Source of the DNA: Flavobacterium sp.
GTDB lineage: Bacteria > Bacteroidota > Bacteroidia > Flavobacteriales > Flavobacteriaceae
DNA: 64,000 nucleotides
NCBI GenBank assembly: GCA_017984035.1
Contig: JAGOAF010000001.1
Location: 47,413 to 111,412, forward strand
Direction: 5' to 3'
Made by a program: the position numbers and the translations under genes. This document shows, in pieces, positions 9,016 to 18,104 of this stretch (the stretch's first letter is position 1; each line of letters opens with the position of its first letter). The notes beneath the pieces are model-generated. The model was not told the origin of the DNA and did no database searches. It worked only from the letters and a program-made list of their open reading frames with translations.

Positions 9016-9792
9016 CTAAAAATCGAGTTTTTCAACAGTATATTTTTTATTCAATATTTCAAATAAAACCTCTGTATCTGTATTGGAATAAAAAATAGGT
9101 TGAGGATTTAAGTTTGAAGAAACACCTACTTTTTCGTGTAATATTTTTTGAGTTTGTCTCGCAACTGCTTCACCTGAATCAATAATTTGAATATGTTCTG
9201 GGAGTATTTCTTTTATTTGAGGAATTAGGTAAGGGTAATGACTACAACCTAAAACTAAAAAATCAATATTAGCATCAATCATCGGTTGTAAATAGGAATG
9301 AAGCAGATGTTGCATTTCTGGCGAATTGATTTTTCCACCTTCAATAAGTTGTACTAGCCCATGTCCAATCTGTTCGACAATTTTTGTATCATGATACATT
9401 TCGGTTGCTTTGTGGAATAATTCGCTATTAAGAGTTCCTTTGGTAGCTAAGATGCCAATAGTTTGTGTCTTTGAATTTATAGCCGCAGGTTTGATTGCCG
9501 GTTCAATGCCAATGAAGGGTATGGTATATTTTGCTCTTAATTCTTGGATGGCATTTGTTGTAGCCGTATTGCAAGCAACTACAATTAATTTGCAGTTCAT
9601 CTGGAGTAGAAATTCGGTGTTTTTCATACTCAAATCAATAATCTCCTGTTTTGACTTTTGTCCGTAAGGAGCATTTTTACTATCTGCAAGATATATGGTT
9701 CTCTCGTGGGGAAGTAATTGATGTATTTCTTGCCAAATGGACGTTCCTCCAATGCCAGAGTCAAAAATTCCTATAGGTTGATTGTTCTCCAT
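9016..9792 (-). CDS. murI: Glutamate racemase
   Basis: This 258-residue cofactor-independent racemase makes D-glutamate for peptidoglycan. Both catalytic cysteines are present in their motifs: C74 in VVACNTATTN and C183 in LGCSHYP, with H185 next to it. The N-terminal GIFDSGIGGTSI block is typical. It is cytoplasmic. It lies downstream of the ompH genes in the same direction, but a strong terminator at 9847-9883 separates them, so it probably has its own promoter. Confidence 0.97.
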   Translation of the reverse strand: MENNQPIGIFDSGIGGTSIWQEIHQLLPHERTIYLADSKNAPYGQKSKQEIIDLSMKNTEFLLQMNCKLIVVACNTATTNAIQELRAKYTIPFIGIEPAIKPAAINSKTQTIGILATKGTLNSELFHKATEMYHDTKIVEQIGHGLVQLIEGGKINSPEMQHLLHSYLQPMIDANIDFLVLGCSHYPYLIPQIKEILPEHIQIIDSGEAVARQTQKILHEKVGVSSNLNPQPIFYSNTDTEVLFEILNKKYTVEKLDF

Positions 9793-9846
9793 AAAAACAA
9801 AGTTACCAACTACAATTTTAAATTCCTACAAAATTATTGGTGTAAT

Positions 9847-9883
9847 AAAAAAGGGCTCTTTCATAAAGAATGAGCCCTTTTTT
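9847..9883 (-). terminator. Terminator of the bamA-ompH operon
   Basis: AAAAAAGGGCTC and GAGCCCTTTTTT form a 12-bp stem with a 13-base loop. It works on the minus strand, just after the last OmpH gene, and is symmetric enough to act both ways. Confidence 0.85.
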
Positions 9884-9903
9884 ATTTGAGTAAAAACTTA
9901 GAA

Positions 9904-10401
9904 TTAAAATCCTAAATCTTTTTTTACATCAGCAGTTAAGTTAGTACCATCAGCTAATAAAAGTGATGCGCCATCTAAAACGTATTGGAAACCTTTAGCT
10001 TTACCAACTTTTTGGATTGAAACTCTTACTTTTTCCATTAAAGGTTTTACGATGTCAGATTCTTTTTGTTGTAATTCTTTTTGAGCGTTATCTCTAAAGT
10101 CTACAATTCTTTTTTGCATATCTTGAACTTCTTTAGATCGTTCTCCATTTATTGCTTCAGTCACTGTAGCTGCTTCAGCTTCATATTTTTTCAATTTAGC
10201 TTGGTACTCTTCTACCATTTTTTTATAATCAGCATCATAGGTAGTACTCAATTTCTCTAATTGCTTTTGAGCATCTAACATAGCTGGCATTTTAGCCATA
10301 ATTTCATTTACATCAACGTGAGCGGTTTTTGTTTGTGCTGAAATTTGATTAGCTCCAAAGAATACTATTGCAGCAATTACTAAAGTCTTAATTTGTTTCA
10401 T
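9904..10401 (-). CDS. OmpH/Skp family periplasmic chaperone
   Basis: This 165-residue protein has a signal peptide ending around QISAQT (residue 24). The mature chain is mostly a long helical coiled coil (LEKLSTTYDADYKKMVEEYQ), with the Skp-like beginning THVDVNEI-type strand (KTAHVDVNEIMAKMP) and ending VLDGASLLLADGTNLT. Skp trimers grip unfolded outer-membrane proteins and deliver them to BamA. It is the last gene of the operon after uppS-bamA-ompH, which supports that role. Confidence 0.93.
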   Translation of the reverse strand: MKQIKTLVIAAIVFFGANQISAQTKTAHVDVNEIMAKMPAMLDAQKQLEKLSTTYDADYKKMVEEYQAKLKKYEAEAATVTEAINGERSKEVQDMQKRIVDFRDNAQKELQQKESDIVKPLMEKVRVSIQKVGKAKGFQYVLDGASLLLADGTNLTADVKKDLGF

Positions 10402-10418
10402 TTTAAAAGTGTTTAATA

Positions 10419-11426
10419 TTAATTATTGTTTGTATTTGTATTTAATTTTTCTTGAGCTATTTTCTTAGCGGCAAGCTTTTCTTCTATCATTTTTTTTCTT
10501 TTCTCTTCTGCAGCTTTTTTATTTTCCTCGATAATTTTTTTTCGTTCTTCAAGTTTTTGTTTCTTTTCTTCCGTCTGCTGTTTTCTAGCTAATTCTGCGG
10601 CTTCTTGTTTTTCTTTTGAAGTGTTTGCTGATGTTGTTTTTTCTTCTTCTTTTAATACAGGCGCATTCGTTTTCGTTTTCGCCTGTTTTTCATCTGCTAT
10701 TTTTTTTCTTTTTTCTTCAAATTCTTTTTTCTTGTTCTCTTGAAGTAATTTTCGTTCTAGTAGTATTTTTTCTCGTTCTTCTTTTTTTGCAGCTAATGCT
10801 TTCTGTTTATCAATAAGATCGGGATTTTCATTCATTTCATCCTCTTTCTTTTCCTTTTCTTCTAGCTCTTTTTGTTGCTTCTTAGTAAGTTGTTCTCTCT
10901 TCTCACTACGATTAATAATCCTTAATACCTGTTCACTTATGTCAAATCTCTTAGCTGCAAAGAGCATAGTCAAGTCAGATGATTTGTCAAAAATAAAATC
11001 ATATTGTTTTGCTTCGGCAATATCTTGCACTGTTGCAAAAACTTGATCTTGTATGGGTTTAGTTAAAACTAATTTTTGTTGAATTAAATCACCAGTGGCG
11101 CCAAATTTTTTTTGTTGGAATTCTACCAATTTTTTTTCAAAGAACTTAATTTCTGTTTCTCTTTCTTCTATAAGCTCTTTAGTTAACAAAGGCTTTTCAG
11201 TTTTTAACGCTTCCGATAGGTTATTGATTTCATTCTTTTTTTCTTCAATTTCTAGTTTCCACTTTTGTGCCTTTTGTTCTAATTGATTTTGTGCTTCTTT
11301 ATAATTGGAAACATTTTGTAAAATGTATTCCATATCAATAAATCCAATTTTAGTGCTTTTAGTTTGTCCTTGAATTGCTCCTGTACCAATAATCGTTAAA
11401 AATAGAAATAATAATTGTTTTCTCAT
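10419..11426 (-). CDS. OmpH/Skp family protein with long charged C-terminal helix
   Basis: This 335-residue protein has a signal peptide (about residues 1-21). Residues 22-170 are a Skp-like domain: STKIGFIDMEYILQNVSNYK opens it and YDFIFDKSSDLTMLFAAKRFD closes it. From residue 170 to the end the chain is a long run of Lys, Glu, Ala and Gln (EKREQLTKKQQKELEEKEKK and similar), predicted to be a coiled coil or single alpha-helix. It is about twice the usual Skp length. It sits between bamA and the standard-sized OmpH gene, 17 bases from the latter. The tail could extend its grip on clients or span periplasmic distance; that is inference. Confidence 0.9.
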   Translation of the reverse strand: MRKQLLFLFLTIIGTGAIQGQTKSTKIGFIDMEYILQNVSNYKEAQNQLEQKAQKWKLEIEEKKNEINNLSEALKTEKPLLTKELIEERETEIKFFEKKLVEFQQKKFGATGDLIQQKLVLTKPIQDQVFATVQDIAEAKQYDFIFDKSSDLTMLFAAKRFDISEQVLRIINRSEKREQLTKKQQKELEEKEKKEDEMNENPDLIDKQKALAAKKEEREKILLERKLLQENKKKEFEEKRKKIADEKQAKTKTNAPVLKEEEKTTSANTSKEKQEAAELARKQQTEEKKQKLEERKKIIEENKKAAEEKRKKMIEEKLAAKKIAQEKLNTNTNNN

Positions 11427-11458
11427 AACTTTTGTTGTTTAAGAGATTGAATCAAATC

Positions 11459-14128
11459 TTAGAACTGTTGTCCTATAATAAAATGGGTTTCCCATCCATT
11501 AGGAGTAGATTGTCCTGGTAAAGCATCAAAACCTTTAGCAAAATCGATCCCTAGCAATCCGAATGCGGGCATAAAAACGCGTAAACCAACACCTGCTGAA
11601 CGATTTAATGCAAACGGATTGTAGTTTTTGAAAGAATCATATGACGAACCTGCTTCTAAAAAGGCTAATGCATAAATTGATGCTGATGCTTTTAATGTAA
11701 TTGGGTATCTCATTTCCAATGAGAATTTATTGTACACTGTAGCTCCAATTTGTTCCCCATTAGCATTTATTGGCGTCAAAGAATTGTTAGGATAGCCTCT
11801 TAATTGGATAGTTTCTCTACCATCCATTGAGTACATTGCCATACCGTCTCCTCCTAAATAAAATCGCTCAAAAGGGATAGATCCTCTATTTTGATTATAG
11901 GCTCCCATAAATCCAAATTCAGACAAACTACGCAATACTAATTTTCCATATACTTTGGTATACCAATCTGCTTTGAATTTGATTTTGTAGTATTCCAACC
12001 AATCGAATTTTTTCTGATCTACTTTGGAAGGGTCTGCGGCAGCATCTTGAATATTTGTTACACGATTAGGGCTTGGATTTTCTGCTGACGGGATTGCTGC
12101 TACTAGATCTCCTTCGTTAACTAAAATGCCATCTGAACCAGTGTAGGTACTACCAACATGGCGGTATTTAAATTCTTTTTGGTCACCAAGTGTTGCATAA
12201 TTGGTTTTGTTGAACATAGAATATGGTGGAGTTAATTTAGCAGAAACGCTAAATTCTGAACCATAAGTTGGAAATATTGGGTTAACTCCTTTGTTGCTTC
12301 GTGTTAAACCAACTGTATACGATAAATTTCTTGAGGTACCATTTCCGAATGTAAACAACCCGGTATTGTAGTTGTTCAATGCATAATGCTGATAACTTAA
12401 CGATTGTGATAACACAAAATAATCGTCTGGAACAGTTAATCTTTTGGCAACTCCAACAGATAGTGTTAGGATGCTAAAACTTTTTGATTTGTCAACTTGA
12501 TAAGTTACAAAATTGTTTAAATATTGTTGACTAAATGATAATGATGTACTGAATTGGACAGGTTTTTTTCCACCAAACCAAGGTTCAGAAAAGGATGCGC
12601 TGTAGGTTCTAAAATAGGTACTTGCCTGAAGTCGTAATGATACTTTTTGACCATCTCCCATAGGTAGCGGTCTATAAGCTTCTTTTTTAAAGATATTTCT
12701 AGCCGAAAAATTATTAAAAGATAAGCCTAAGGTTCCAATAAAACCTCCTCCGCCATATCCACCTTGAAGTTCTATTTGGCTAGCTCCCTTTTCGGCAATA
12801 TTATATTCAATATCAACTGTTCCTGCACTTGAATCCACATTTTTAAATTTTGGATCAATGGTTTCAGGATCAAAGAAACCTAGTTGTCCAATCTCTCGGA
12901 TAGTTCTTACTAACTCTTCTTTACTGTATTTCTCACCTGGTTTTGTTCGTAATTCTCTATAAATTACTTGGTCGTTAGTTTTGTCATTTCCAACTACCGT
13001 AATTTTGTTAAAGTAAGCAATAGGACCTTCGGTTACTCGAATTTCAAAATCGATAGTATCGTTGGCAGTTTTTACTTCTACCGCATTGATACTAGAGAAT
13101 AAGTAACCATTATTTTGGTATAAATTAGTGATATCTTCACCGTCTGGCTTTGATTTATCAGCAATTCTTTTTTCTAATAATACGCCATTGTAAACGTCTC
13201 CCTTTTTTAAACCTAAAACCCTGCTTAATCCTTGGTCTGGATAAACGGTATTGCCTAAGAATTTGATATTTCCAAAATAATATTTATTTCCTTCTTCAAC
13301 TTTAATGGAAACCGCTAAAGCATTTTTTACTTTGTCATAACCTACCGTATCAGATACAATTCTTGCATCTCTAAATCCTTTCTCTTTGTAGGCGTCAATT
13401 ACTTTTTCTAAATCAGACTTATATTTGTCTTTGATAAATTTTGAAGCTTTAAACAAACGAGTAATTTTTTTCTGTTTGGTATCTTTCATTGCTTTTCGCA
13501 ATGCCTTATCCGATAATTTACTATTGCCAATAAAGTCGATTTTATCTATTTTTATTTTTGTGCCTTTATCAATTGTAACCAACATATTAACTTGATTAAT
13601 AGTTGTTGTATCAATGACGGTGTTAATGTTTACTTTGGTGTTAAAATAACCATCTTTTTTGTATTTATTTTCAATGTAGTTTTTAGTAGTAGTAATTAAG
13701 TTTTCGTTCACTACTTTGTTTTCAGTTAGCCCATTGTCTTTTATTAAACCTTCTGTTTTGTTTTTCTTTACACCTACAAATCGAACTTTATTTAATTTAG
13801 GTAATTCTTCTAAATGCAAATCAAGATAAACACTGTCGTTTTCCACTTTATTAACATAAAATGAAATTTCATTGAACAAACCTAATTTACCTAATTTTTT
13901 AATTGCACTACTAATTTCTTCTCCAGGGATACTAATTTCATTTCCTTTTTGAAGTCCTGCAAAAGCAACAACCGTTTGGGTGTTGAAAGTTATTTTACCT
14001 ACTACATTAACATCTGCGAGGAAATATTTTTTTCCTTGATCAAAAGGAACTCTGTCTTGCGCTTTTGCTTGGAAAAAACTTCCAAATAATAGTAAGCAAA
14101 TGGCTATTCGTATGCTTTTTTGTAACAC
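11459..14128 (-). CDS. bamA: Outer membrane protein assembly factor BamA
   Basis: This 889-residue protein has a signal peptide (ICLLLFGSFFQAKAQ) and tandem POTRA domains over roughly residues 30-430. A 16-stranded Omp85 barrel follows, ending in HFIIGQQF with the terminal aromatic. The barrel carries the conserved lid-loop motif region VRGY-like (QLRGYPNNSL). BamA folds and inserts outer-membrane proteins. I place the start at the GTG at 14128, giving MLQKSIRIAI, 7 bases after the uppS stop. A longer in-frame reading from 14260 would overlap uppS by about 125 bases and would put a non-signal stretch before the signal peptide. Confidence 0.96.
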   Translation of the reverse strand: MLQKSIRIAICLLLFGSFFQAKAQDRVPFDQGKKYFLADVNVVGKITFNTQTVVAFAGLQKGNEISIPGEEISSAIKKLGKLGLFNEISFYVNKVENDSVYLDLHLEELPKLNKVRFVGVKKNKTEGLIKDNGLTENKVVNENLITTTKNYIENKYKKDGYFNTKVNINTVIDTTTINQVNMLVTIDKGTKIKIDKIDFIGNSKLSDKALRKAMKDTKQKKITRLFKASKFIKDKYKSDLEKVIDAYKEKGFRDARIVSDTVGYDKVKNALAVSIKVEEGNKYYFGNIKFLGNTVYPDQGLSRVLGLKKGDVYNGVLLEKRIADKSKPDGEDITNLYQNNGYLFSSINAVEVKTANDTIDFEIRVTEGPIAYFNKITVVGNDKTNDQVIYRELRTKPGEKYSKEELVRTIREIGQLGFFDPETIDPKFKNVDSSAGTVDIEYNIAEKGASQIELQGGYGGGGFIGTLGLSFNNFSARNIFKKEAYRPLPMGDGQKVSLRLQASTYFRTYSASFSEPWFGGKKPVQFSTSLSFSQQYLNNFVTYQVDKSKSFSILTLSVGVAKRLTVPDDYFVLSQSLSYQHYALNNYNTGLFTFGNGTSRNLSYTVGLTRSNKGVNPIFPTYGSEFSVSAKLTPPYSMFNKTNYATLGDQKEFKYRHVGSTYTGSDGILVNEGDLVAAIPSAENPSPNRVTNIQDAAADPSKVDQKKFDWLEYYKIKFKADWYTKVYGKLVLRSLSEFGFMGAYNQNRGSIPFERFYLGGDGMAMYSMDGRETIQLRGYPNNSLTPINANGEQIGATVYNKFSLEMRYPITLKASASIYALAFLEAGSSYDSFKNYNPFALNRSAGVGLRVFMPAFGLLGIDFAKGFDALPGQSTPNGWETHFIIGQQF

Positions 14129-14135
14129 TAAAAAA

Positions 14136-14876
14136 TTATTTAATTTGTTCGCTTGTTTTTCCAAATCTACGTTCTCTTTTTTGATAACTAAGGATAGCCT
14201 CATATAAATCTTCTTCTTTAAAGTCAGGCCATAATATGTCAGTAAAATATAATTCTGCATAGGCTATTTGCCAAAGCAAAAAATTACTGATTCTATGTTC
14301 TCCACTAGTTCGTATTAATAAATCTACCTCTGGTAAATTTTGGGTGTAAAGATGCTCATTTATAATGGAATCGTCAATAGTGTCTATTGAAATTATATTA
14401 TTTTTAACTTTATCACTTATATTTTTCACAGCGCGTACAATTTCTTCTCTTGATCCGTAACTTAAAGCAAGTGTTAGCGTGAGTTTTGTATTGTTTGCTG
14501 TTTTTTCAATCACTTCTTGTAATTCTTTTTGAGCGACTTTTGGCAGCTGGTCCAAATTACCAATTGCATTCATTTTGATGTTGTTGCGCTCTAAAGTTGG
14601 CAGTTCTTTTTTTAAGGAATTAACTAAAACTCTCATTAAAGCTTCTACTTCTAATTTTGGGCGGTTCCAGTTTTCAGTTGAAAAAGCATACAATGTTAGA
14701 TTTTCAATACCTAATTTAGCACAGGCTTCTATAATTTTTTTTACGGATTTTGTTCCGCTTTCATGACCTAGTGCACGAAGTAATCCCCGTTGTTTTGCCC
14801 AACGACCATTACCATCCATAATTATAGCTAGGTGTTTTGGAAGTTTATTTTTATCTATATTGTCTATTCTATCCAT
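14136..14876 (-). CDS. uppS: Isoprenyl transferase (undecaprenyl diphosphate synthase)
   Basis: This 246-residue cis-prenyltransferase condenses isopentenyl diphosphate units to make the C55 lipid carrier for peptidoglycan and O-antigen. The catalytic Asp is D21 in AIIMDGNGRWAKQRG. Further conserved blocks are LTLYAFSTENWNRP and the C-terminal DLLIRTSGEHRISNFLLWQ, which ends the active site. It is cytoplasmic and membrane-associated. It sits directly upstream of bamA, and 3 bases after the DUF6089 gene stop, in one leftward operon. Confidence 0.97.
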   Translation of the reverse strand: MDRIDNIDKNKLPKHLAIIMDGNGRWAKQRGLLRALGHESGTKSVKKIIEACAKLGIENLTLYAFSTENWNRPKLEVEALMRVLVNSLKKELPTLERNNIKMNAIGNLDQLPKVAQKELQEVIEKTANNTKLTLTLALSYGSREEIVRAVKNISDKVKNNIISIDTIDDSIINEHLYTQNLPEVDLLIRTSGEHRISNFLLWQIAYAELYFTDILWPDFKEEDLYEAILSYQKRERRFGKTSEQIK

Positions 14877-14879
14877 TTT

Positions 14880-15560
14880 TTATTCTGCACAAAAACAAGG
14901 TTTGTTTCCAAACGTATACGTTAGGGTTAAACCTGAAAATACATACCAATCGTTGTTGTTGAAATTCCCAAAAGAAGTTTCAAGGTTGTTTTTTGGAAGA
15001 CTACCGTCTATGTCGTCGGCAAAAGTAAAGCGTGTGCCTACTTCTATTCCGACGACAAAATTAGAAGTTAAATTGGATTTTACACCTAAAATTATGGGTA
15101 AAGCTAGAGTTTTTTCATTTGAGTCGATTTTAGCTTGTCCATATTTGTGATACAGACTGTTATAAAAGCTTATACTAAGCCCAGTGAAGACATAGGGGGT
15201 TAATTTTCGTTCTAAAGGGTTGTATATATTAAAATCGAAAAAGTTAAATTCAATTCCTCCAGCTATTTCTTTAATTGTATTCTCAAATTCATAAGCTCTC
15301 AATTGCCGACTAGGATCATCTGATTTGGTGTCTTTTGCGGTTATTTTTGACTGGATATATGAAAATCGCCACGCATGTCGCGTAGTTTTATTCCATTTGT
15401 ACAACAAACCAAATGCAGGACTATTGGGTTGGATATATTGTGTTGCGCCTACATCGCCAATGAAGTTACTTCCCCCAATAAATAATCCTAACTCATTAAT
15501 TTGAGCATGAGATACTGTAAAGGAAAAGAAGCTTATGAAAACAATAAAGACTTTATACAT
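14880..15560 (-). CDS. DUF6089 family outer membrane beta-barrel protein
   Basis: The protein has 226 residues from the ATG at 15560. An upstream TTG at 15581 would add seven residues and is unlikely. A signal peptide ends near FTVSHAQ, and INELGLFIGGSNFIGDVGAT opens a small barrel of alternating strands. The position between nadK and uppS is typical of Flavobacteria, and I recognise the family mainly from that context together with the opening motif. The C-terminal TYTFGNKPCFCAE is unusual in ending with a Cys pair. Function is unknown; it is probably an outer-membrane protein. Confidence 0.8.
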   Translation of the reverse strand: MYKVFIVFISFFSFTVSHAQINELGLFIGGSNFIGDVGATQYIQPNSPAFGLLYKWNKTTRHAWRFSYIQSKITAKDTKSDDPSRQLRAYEFENTIKEIAGGIEFNFFDFNIYNPLERKLTPYVFTGLSISFYNSLYHKYGQAKIDSNEKTLALPIILGVKSNLTSNFVVGIEVGTRFTFADDIDGSLPKNNLETSFGNFNNNDWYVFSGLTLTYTFGNKPCFCAE

Positions 15561-15703
15561 TGAAATAAAAATTGCGCGCAAAGATAGAAATTAACTATCC
15601 AAATTAATTGATACTTGTATCTTGTTTGTTTAACTAAAGATCAGATGATACTTGAATTCAAAAGTACAAACGCTAAAAAGGAATAAAAAAGTATGGTTTG
15701 AAA

Positions 15704-16588
15704 TTAATTTCTTTTGTCTTCTCCCCAAAGTAATTTGTTACGCAAAGTTTTCAAGAAGGTTTCTTGGGGTATTTCTATCATATTAATTTCGAACGGATTT
15801 CGCTTAATAGTCAAAATCGATTCGTTTTTAACTGTAGTTACTCGGGAGTCAAGCGAAACCAAATATTGATCTTCTCTACCTGTTACTCGAAGTTTGATCT
15901 CTGTGTTGTCAGGAATTACAAGCGGTCTTGCATTTAAATTGTGGGGAGCAATAGGAGTAATTACTAAACTTTTTACCTCGGGTGTTAAAATAGGGCCTCC
16001 ACAACTCATGGAGTAGCCTGTAGAACCCGTTGGAGTGGAAATAATTAATCCGTCTGCCCAATACGAATTTAAAAACTCATCGTTCAAATAGGTCTCAATA
16101 GTTATCATCGAAGTGGTATCTTTTCTGCTTACTGTGATTTCATTCATAGCAAAATTGATCTCTTTGATAGCTTCATTTTTTGGCGAACAATCTAAACTTA
16201 ATAAAGTTCTCTTAGAAATACTGTATTTTTTATCGATAACAAATTGCAAAAAGGAATCAATATTTTCTTTTTGAACAGTAGCTAAAAACCCTAATCTTCC
16301 TGCGTTGATTCCTAAAATGGGTACTCCAGAATTTCGAACTAAAGTTGCAGCTCTTAAAATAGTTCCGTCTCCACCAATACTGATTAACATATCAAAACTT
16401 GAATCCAATTCAGTATGAGAAGAAAAAGTTGGATAGTTCTCGTGAATAATATTTTTTTCAAATAACATTTCAAGAAATGCCGCTTCGATGATCAGCTCAA
16501 TGTTGTTTTTCTTAAAAAAAACAAAAATGTCTTTAATGATTGGTTCGGTGCTGTTGAGATAATATTGTCCGTAGATAGCTATTTTCAT
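15704..16588 (-). CDS. nadK: NAD kinase
   Basis: This 294-residue protein phosphorylates NAD to NADP. It carries the GGDG motif at residues 72-75 (D74 catalytic) in LISIGGDGTILRA, the VPILGINAGRLGFLA block, and TPTGSTGYSMSCGGPI, which binds NAD. The length is normal. It starts 21 bases after the CBS-domain gene stop, so both are likely in one transcript. Confidence 0.97.
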   Translation of the reverse strand: MKIAIYGQYYLNSTEPIIKDIFVFFKKNNIELIIEAAFLEMLFEKNIIHENYPTFSSHTELDSSFDMLISIGGDGTILRAATLVRNSGVPILGINAGRLGFLATVQKENIDSFLQFVIDKKYSISKRTLLSLDCSPKNEAIKEINFAMNEITVSRKDTTSMITIETYLNDEFLNSYWADGLIISTPTGSTGYSMSCGGPILTPEVKSLVITPIAPHNLNARPLVIPDNTEIKLRVTGREDQYLVSLDSRVTTVKNESILTIKRNPFEINMIEIPQETFLKTLRNKLLWGEDKRN

Positions 16589-16609
16589 TTCTATAAGTAT
16601 AACTCGAAG

Positions 16610-17269
16610 TTAAATATTGAGGTATTTGTTTAAATAATCAGAGCGTTCTTTTAATGTGTTGATGTAATTGTCTTCATTATGTTCGGATACGATTTCATAA
16701 TTATAACGTCTGAAAGTTTGAATAATATCATTGACAACTCCTAGAGTAACTTTAATGGTAATTTCAATGGTATCATTGTCTGAATCAGATACAAAAATCC
16801 CCAATAATTTTCCATTATTACTTTCAACAATCTGAGTAATTTGGCTCATGGAGTAATCAATTAAGGCTTTTTTCACAATAATTACCCCTCCCGCTTCTTT
16901 AATGAATGGTGTTTCATTTAAAAATCGCATTATATCTGCCAATTCATAATAGCCTAAATAGAGGTTATTTTCATTCAAAACAGGAACGATGTCGGTTTGA
17001 TTTTTACCAAAAACTTCTAAAACATCTAACCAAATCATATTGGGTCTTACAAAAAAGGGCTCTAAAGTATATTTATAATCGCCTACTTTTTTATCAGTAT
17101 CAAAAGTTTCTATGTCGTTAGCTACAATACTACCAATATAAACACCCTCTTCCAAAACTGGAAAATGAGAAAACGAACTGTCAATAAAAAAATCTTGTGC
17201 AGCAAGAATGGTTTCTTGGCTGTCAAGAGCTCTAAAGTCGTTGTTGATATAGTTTGTAATCGCTGTCAT
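16610..17269 (-). CDS. CBS domain-containing protein
   Basis: The protein has 219 residues from the ATG at 17269. A TTG five codons upstream is not needed. Two CBS motifs occupy roughly residues 1-125: ILAAQDFFIDSSFSHFPVLE and IVPVLNENNLYLGYYELADI. A C-terminal ACT-like domain of about 85 residues follows (IVVKKALIDYSMSQITQIVE). CBS pairs sense adenosyl nucleotides. Placement directly before nadK is conserved in the group and hints at a link to nucleotide cofactor sensing, which is inference. Confidence 0.88.
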   Translation of the reverse strand: MTAITNYINNDFRALDSQETILAAQDFFIDSSFSHFPVLEEGVYIGSIVANDIETFDTDKKVGDYKYTLEPFFVRPNMIWLDVLEVFGKNQTDIVPVLNENNLYLGYYELADIMRFLNETPFIKEAGGVIIVKKALIDYSMSQITQIVESNNGKLLGIFVSDSDNDTIEITIKVTLGVVNDIIQTFRRYNYEIVSEHNEDNYINTLKERSDYLNKYLNI

Positions 17270-17337
17270 AAAATCAATCCTCAATAGTTTTATGCAAAAT
17301 AATCAAAAAAAGGCAAAAACTCCTACCTTTTACTTTG

Positions 17338-17345
17338 TATTTTTG
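17338..17345 (+). promoter_or_regulatory. -7 element for the pdxJ operon
   Basis: TATTTTTG matches the Bacteroidota -7 consensus, 39 bases before the pdxJ ATG. The upstream TTG box is not clear. Confidence 0.4.
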
Positions 17346-17384
17346 TAATCGCAAAAATAGTGTATTAAAACCAATTCCAGTTGT

Positions 17385-18098
17385 ATGACAAAGTTAAGTG
17401 TAAATATCAACAAAATAGCAACTTTACGAAATGCCCGAGGTGGAAATGTGCCTGATTTATTGAAGGTCGCCGCCGATATTCAAAAATTTGGTGCGCAAGG
17501 CATTACGATTCATCCGCGTCCAGACGAGCGCCATATTCGCTACCAAGATGCACGAGACTTGAAATCGATTGTGTATACTGAGTATAACATTGAAGGTAAT
17601 CCGCAACATAATTTTATCGATTTGGTTTTAGAATGCCAACCAGAACAAGTGACTTTAGTTCCCGATGCGATTGGGGCAATTACGTCTTCAGCAGGCTGGG
17701 ATACGATAAAAAATCAAGTGTATTTGACGGAGATGATTCAGGAATTTCAACGCAATGGCATCCGAACTTCTATTTTTGTAGATCCTGTTCTCGAAATGAT
17801 TGAAGGTGCCAAAAAAACAGGTACTGATCGAATCGAATTGTATACAGAGGCCTTTGCGCACCAATACGATTTAGGAAATGAAAAAGGAATTGAGCCTTAT
17901 GTAACCGCTGCGGTTTTGGCCTACGAATTGGGTTTAGGAATTAATGCAGGACACGATTTGAGTTTAGCCAATATTCAATTTTTTAAACAAAATATTCCAG
18001 GTTTATTAGAGGTTTCCATTGGTCACGCACTGATTTCAGAGGCTTTGTATTTAGGTTTAGATAATGTCGTTAATATGTATTTGCAAAAATTAAAATAA
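17385..18098 (+). CDS. pdxJ: Pyridoxine 5'-phosphate synthase
   Basis: This 237-residue TIM-barrel enzyme condenses 1-deoxy-D-xylulose 5-phosphate with 3-amino-2-oxopropyl phosphate in de novo vitamin B6 synthesis. Characteristic blocks are LSVNINKIATLRNARGGN, the phosphate-binding ITIHPRPDERHIR, and GINAGHDLSLANI near the C-terminus, followed by EVSIGHALISEAL. It is divergent from the CBS-nadK operon. The next gene starts within 10 bases, so both are probably co-transcribed. Confidence 0.97.
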   Translation: MTKLSVNINKIATLRNARGGNVPDLLKVAADIQKFGAQGITIHPRPDERHIRYQDARDLKSIVYTEYNIEGNPQHNFIDLVLECQPEQVTLVPDAIGAITSSAGWDTIKNQVYLTEMIQEFQRNGIRTSIFVDPVLEMIEGAKKTGTDRIELYTEAFAHQYDLGNEKGIEPYVTAAVLAYELGLGINAGHDLSLANIQFFKQNIPGLLEVSIGHALISEALYLGLDNVVNMYLQKLK

Positions 18099-18104
18099 GT
18101 GAAT

